Part shown: positions 61,777-64,000 of the stretch, piece after piece
How positions within the stretch are numbered: position 1 is the stretch's first letter
How the letters are laid out: each line of letters starts with the position of its first letter
NCBI RefSeq assembly: GCF_041058985.1
Contig: NZ_JBEHZE010000001.1
Location: 372,001-436,000, forward strand
Length of the DNA stretch: 64,000 bases
DNA from: Hyphococcus lacteus
GTDB lineage: Bacteria; Pseudomonadota; Alphaproteobacteria; Caulobacterales; Parvularculaceae
Direction: 5' to 3'
Made by a program: the position numbers and the translations under genes
The notes under the pieces: generated by a model
Seen by the model: the letters and a program-made list of their open reading frames with translations, nothing else
Told to the model about the DNA's origin: nothing
Databases searched by the model: none

Positions 61777-62997
61777 TTAAGAATCAACATAATCGTCAAC
61801 AACTTTGCAGTTGTGGCGGATCAAAATTTCTTCGTCTTGCAAATGCTGGTATTTCTTCGCACCCGACAACATTGCCCGATAGGTATCTTCCATCGTCGCC
61901 GTGTCTTCTAGCCATGCATTGCGTTGCAGAACCATGGCGCGCTCAAAGCCCCACAACTCGCTGTGTGTACGAGGCTTTTTCAGGTAATACTTTCCTTCCC
62001 ACAAGGTTTTATCATGGGCAATCGGCCAAAATTGGTGCGTAAACCAAATACCTTCAGAAACATGCAAAAGCACACTTGGAAACAAGACACTCAATTCAAA
62101 ACCCCAATCTTCGTCACGATTTGGGTTTAGCGTTGGCGGCAATGTCGATGCCCCGCCCACGGCGGCCAAAGACCCGCGCGAACGTTCGTTCGCAAGATCA
62201 CCGATTGGCGTCTGCGGAAGATTCTCGACCTGTAACCTCACAGAACAGGTTCGGTGTGCACCAAATAATTCTACGTCCTCGATCGCGCCCTCAAAGACGT
62301 TAGGAAACGAACCGGCATGAATGGTATCTACATGATACGCCTCTGCGAATGCATCCGAAGCCACCTTCCAGTTGCAGTCCAATGTGGTGTGATAGGTAAA
62401 TCCATGATCACAAGTGTCATAGTCAAATCCGCCAAAGTGATCCGCATACCCACCAAGAAATTCATTGAGCGGCTTTACAGGATTAGGATCAACGTTCACG
62501 AAAATGAAACCAGCCCAAGTATCACAGTGAACTTCGGTTAGGCCGTTATCTTTTTTATCAAAACAACTATAAAAGCGGTCTTCTTGCGGTACGCTTACCA
62601 AACCGCCTTTTGCGTCATACACCCACCCATGAAAACGACAGGTAACCACACCGGCACGGTTTTTCCCGTAGGTTTCTTGGCCCTTTTCGGTAACCACAGT
62701 ATTGCCGCGGTGCGAACATGCATTATGGAATGCGCGGATTACATTGTCTTTACCGCGCATAATAATAATCGACGTATCGGCGGCATCAATTCGCCTGACT
62801 TTATAGCTACCCGGCGACGGAACTTCACGTTCTAAAGCGACATAGAGCCACTCTTTTTTGAAGATTTTCGCCTTTTCCTTCTCATAGTATTCTGGATCAA
62901 TATAAGGAGAAACAGGCAGCGGCTCCTGACCTAATTCAGGATATTTACGTGCCCAGCGCCCTGGATCTTTCTCTGTCGAGCTCGTCTGTACAGCCAC
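61777..62997 (-). CDS. Rieske ring-hydroxylating oxygenase alpha subunit 3
   Basis: 406 residues. Rieske ligands C94-S-H96 and C120-R-F-H123. Iron ligands H222 and H227 (EAYHVDTIH) and the Asp of LEDTATMED; bridging residue E219. It is closest to oxygenase 1: both share WLEDTATMEDT, TIHAGS and the overall layout, so the two likely share a recent ancestor. GTG start with GGGAGGAG seven bases upstream. First gene of the module that ends with the ferredoxin. Confidence 0.9.
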   Translation of the reverse strand: MAVQTSSTEKDPGRWARKYPELGQEPLPVSPYIDPEYYEKEKAKIFKKEWLYVALEREVPSPGSYKVRRIDAADTSIIIMRGKDNVIRAFHNACSHRGNTVVTEKGQETYGKNRAGVVTCRFHGWVYDAKGGLVSVPQEDRFYSCFDKKDNGLTEVHCDTWAGFIFVNVDPNPVKPLNEFLGGYADHFGGFDYDTCDHGFTYHTTLDCNWKVASDAFAEAYHVDTIHAGSFPNVFEGAIEDVELFGAHRTCSVRLQVENLPQTPIGDLANERSRGSLAAVGGASTLPPTLNPNRDEDWGFELSVLFPSVLLHVSEGIWFTHQFWPIAHDKTLWEGKYYLKKPRTHSELWGFERAMVLQRNAWLEDTATMEDTYRAMLSGAKKYQHLQDEEILIRHNCKVVDDYVDS

Positions 62998-63040
62998 TTT
63001 ATAACTCCTCCCGGCATATCGCCGCGTATAAGGTTTGGGT

Positions 63041-63057
63041 GGGGTCGTTTAGACCCC
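63041..63057 (-). repeat. Inverted repeat in the oxygenase 3 leader
   Basis: GGGGTC (63041-63046) and GACCCC (63052-63057) with a GTTTA loop, 44 bases upstream of the oxygenase 3 start on the minus strand and downstream of the amidase stop. It may be an operator, leader structure or weak terminator; no T-run is seen. Confidence 0.35.
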
Positions 63058-63172
63058 TTCCCGACTTCAATCATTACGCTTTCAAACGTAGAAATATTTT
63101 GCCGGGGCACCCGATAGCGCGCTATCCCGATCCCGCAGAGTGCTAGAAGCGCTCCGCATGATTAGTAAAACC

Positions 63173-64000
63173 CTAGCCGTACTGCGCCTCAATCAGGTGC
63201 AGGATACCCATCTTTTTCAAAATGGAGCGCGGACATAAAAACGTAACGCGCACTACGCCGGGCAAGCGGCTGATTTCAATAGAGCCCGCGATCGTGGCGC
63301 GGTTCAGAATTTCGTCATATGGCAGACCGGTCGTGCTGGCCGCGCGTCTAAGGCCGTTCTCAGTGGCATCATTCAGATTAGCACCCGAACCAATAAAGGT
63401 AATTGGCGCATTATCTTCGATTTCATGTTGGCCATATTTTTTACCAAGCGCCTGAACCGCACTTCGATCAGCAGCGCTCATGGGTTTTGCGAGGAATGGC
63501 AGATCATCAAGGCGTTGCAATAGGATTGGGCCGTCGATCTCTAAGCCTTTGATCACATCGACTTTCAATTCGACTTCGCCAGACACATCCGTCGCGTGCC
63601 CCGCGATCTCGCCATTCCCTTGCTGGGCATGCATGTCGCCCATGTAGACGCCAGCGCCCGCTACTTTTACGGGACAAATTAAAATAGCACCCTCGCGAAC
63701 CGAGTTCGTATCCATGTGGCCATCGGTTTTATGCTGCTCAAGTTCCGCTTGCGTAAAACTATACCCATGCGGAGCATCAATAAGAAACGATCCGAAGTCA
63801 CCAGCATTATGCGAGTCCGGCAGATCACGAGACGGGATCGTACCGATATTGCCAAGAAATGGTTGCACCTTTGCGGCAAGGCCAGCGATATCAGCTCGTG
63901 CAAGCGCAAGGATCGAGTGCTGATCGGAATGCTCAGGAATGGATGCATTAACCTCCGCATCAGCGGCGATTTTCTCTGCCGCTTGCTTATTCACGGTCAA
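63173..64000 (-). CDS. Acetamidase/formamidase family protein (N-terminus beyond window)
   Basis: The frame is open to the right edge, giving 275 residues and lacking the true start. FmdA/AmdA family features are visible: HNAGDFGSFLIDAPHGY, HMDTNSVREGAILICPVKV, GVYMGDMHAQQGNGEIAGHATDVSGEVELKVDVIKG and the C-terminal LSVxxRV-like ISRLPGVVRVTFLCP. It hydrolyses short-chain amides, but the substrate here is not determined. Same strand as the oxygenase 3 module, 175 bases upstream, so a shared transcript or shared pathway is possible. Confidence 0.85.
   Translation of the reverse strand: MTVNKQAAEKIAADAEVNASIPEHSDQHSILALARADIAGLAAKVQPFLGNIGTIPSRDLPDSHNAGDFGSFLIDAPHGYSFTQAELEQHKTDGHMDTNSVREGAILICPVKVAGAGVYMGDMHAQQGNGEIAGHATDVSGEVELKVDVIKGLEIDGPILLQRLDDLPFLAKPMSAADRSAVQALGKKYGQHEIEDNAPITFIGSGANLNDATENGLRRAASTTGLPYDEILNRATIAGSIEISRLPGVVRVTFLCPRSILKKMGILHLIEAQYG

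Noticed and set aside
63041..63057. Hairpin considered as an intrinsic terminator of the amidase gene
   Set aside because: No T-run on the minus strand; listed only as an inverted repeat.
1..64000. Search for tRNA, rRNA, CRISPR, insertion sequences and prophage
   Set aside because: No cloverleaf, ribosomal RNA-like stretch, regular spaced repeat array, transposase or phage structural gene was recognised by eye; small RNAs cannot be excluded.

Overview
The window looks like a chromosomal stretch of a marine-type alphaproteobacterium of moderate GC. Supporting this are the grouping of gph, glmU, rpiA and gor, an IalB-family protein, a DapF/thymidine kinase pair, a NhaP-type antiporter and three large TonB-dependent receptors. 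I favour a Hyphomonadales/Parvularculales- or sphingomonad-like lineage, but this is an inference from gene content and no marker gene is present. I saw no rRNA, tRNA, CRISPR array, insertion sequence or phage gene.

Layout. 0-4.4 kb: a receiver protein cut by the window edge, divergent from a large hybrid histidine kinase, then an XRE/S24-like repressor with a palindromic operator candidate and a divergent 67-residue protein. 4.4-21.3 kb: core metabolism (gph, glmU, rpiA, an unknown gene, gor, aceB, ialB, acnA, an outer-membrane barrel plus glycosyltransferase pair, dapF, tdk and a divergent PEP-carboxylase-like gene). 21.5-33.1 kb: an IclR regulator, then a minus-strand peptide-scavenging block (alpha/beta hydrolase, TonB-dependent receptor, M20 lipoprotein peptidase and three M24 peptidases). 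33.4-37.7 kb: antiporter, msrA, rnk and an aspartate/aromatic aminotransferase. 37.8-43.3 kb: a lipoprotein made of two tandem copies of one domain, with its TonB-dependent receptor.

44.5-64 kb is an aromatic-catabolism island. It holds three separate modules of a Rieske non-haem iron oxygenase alpha subunit, each next to a paralogue of an unnamed ~120-residue protein. Two modules also have a SnoaL-like (beta-subunit-like) protein. One Rieske ferredoxin and one FAD-dependent ferredoxin reductase sit in different operons and probably serve all three oxygenases. The island also has a TonB-dependent receptor, an AraC-type regulator next to a racemase-like protein without its catalytic cysteines, a catR-divergent catechol ortho-cleavage operon (catB, catC, catA, pcaI, pcaF, pcaD, without pcaJ) and the end of an acetamidase/formamidase. 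The likely logic is uptake, then hydroxylation to catechol, then cis,cis-muconate, 3-oxoadipate and succinyl-CoA plus acetyl-CoA. The upstream substrates cannot be named from sequence.

The most novel element is the recurring small-protein/oxygenase pair. All three oxygenases also carry Glu where most Rieske oxygenases have the Asp that bridges the Rieske cluster and the iron site.
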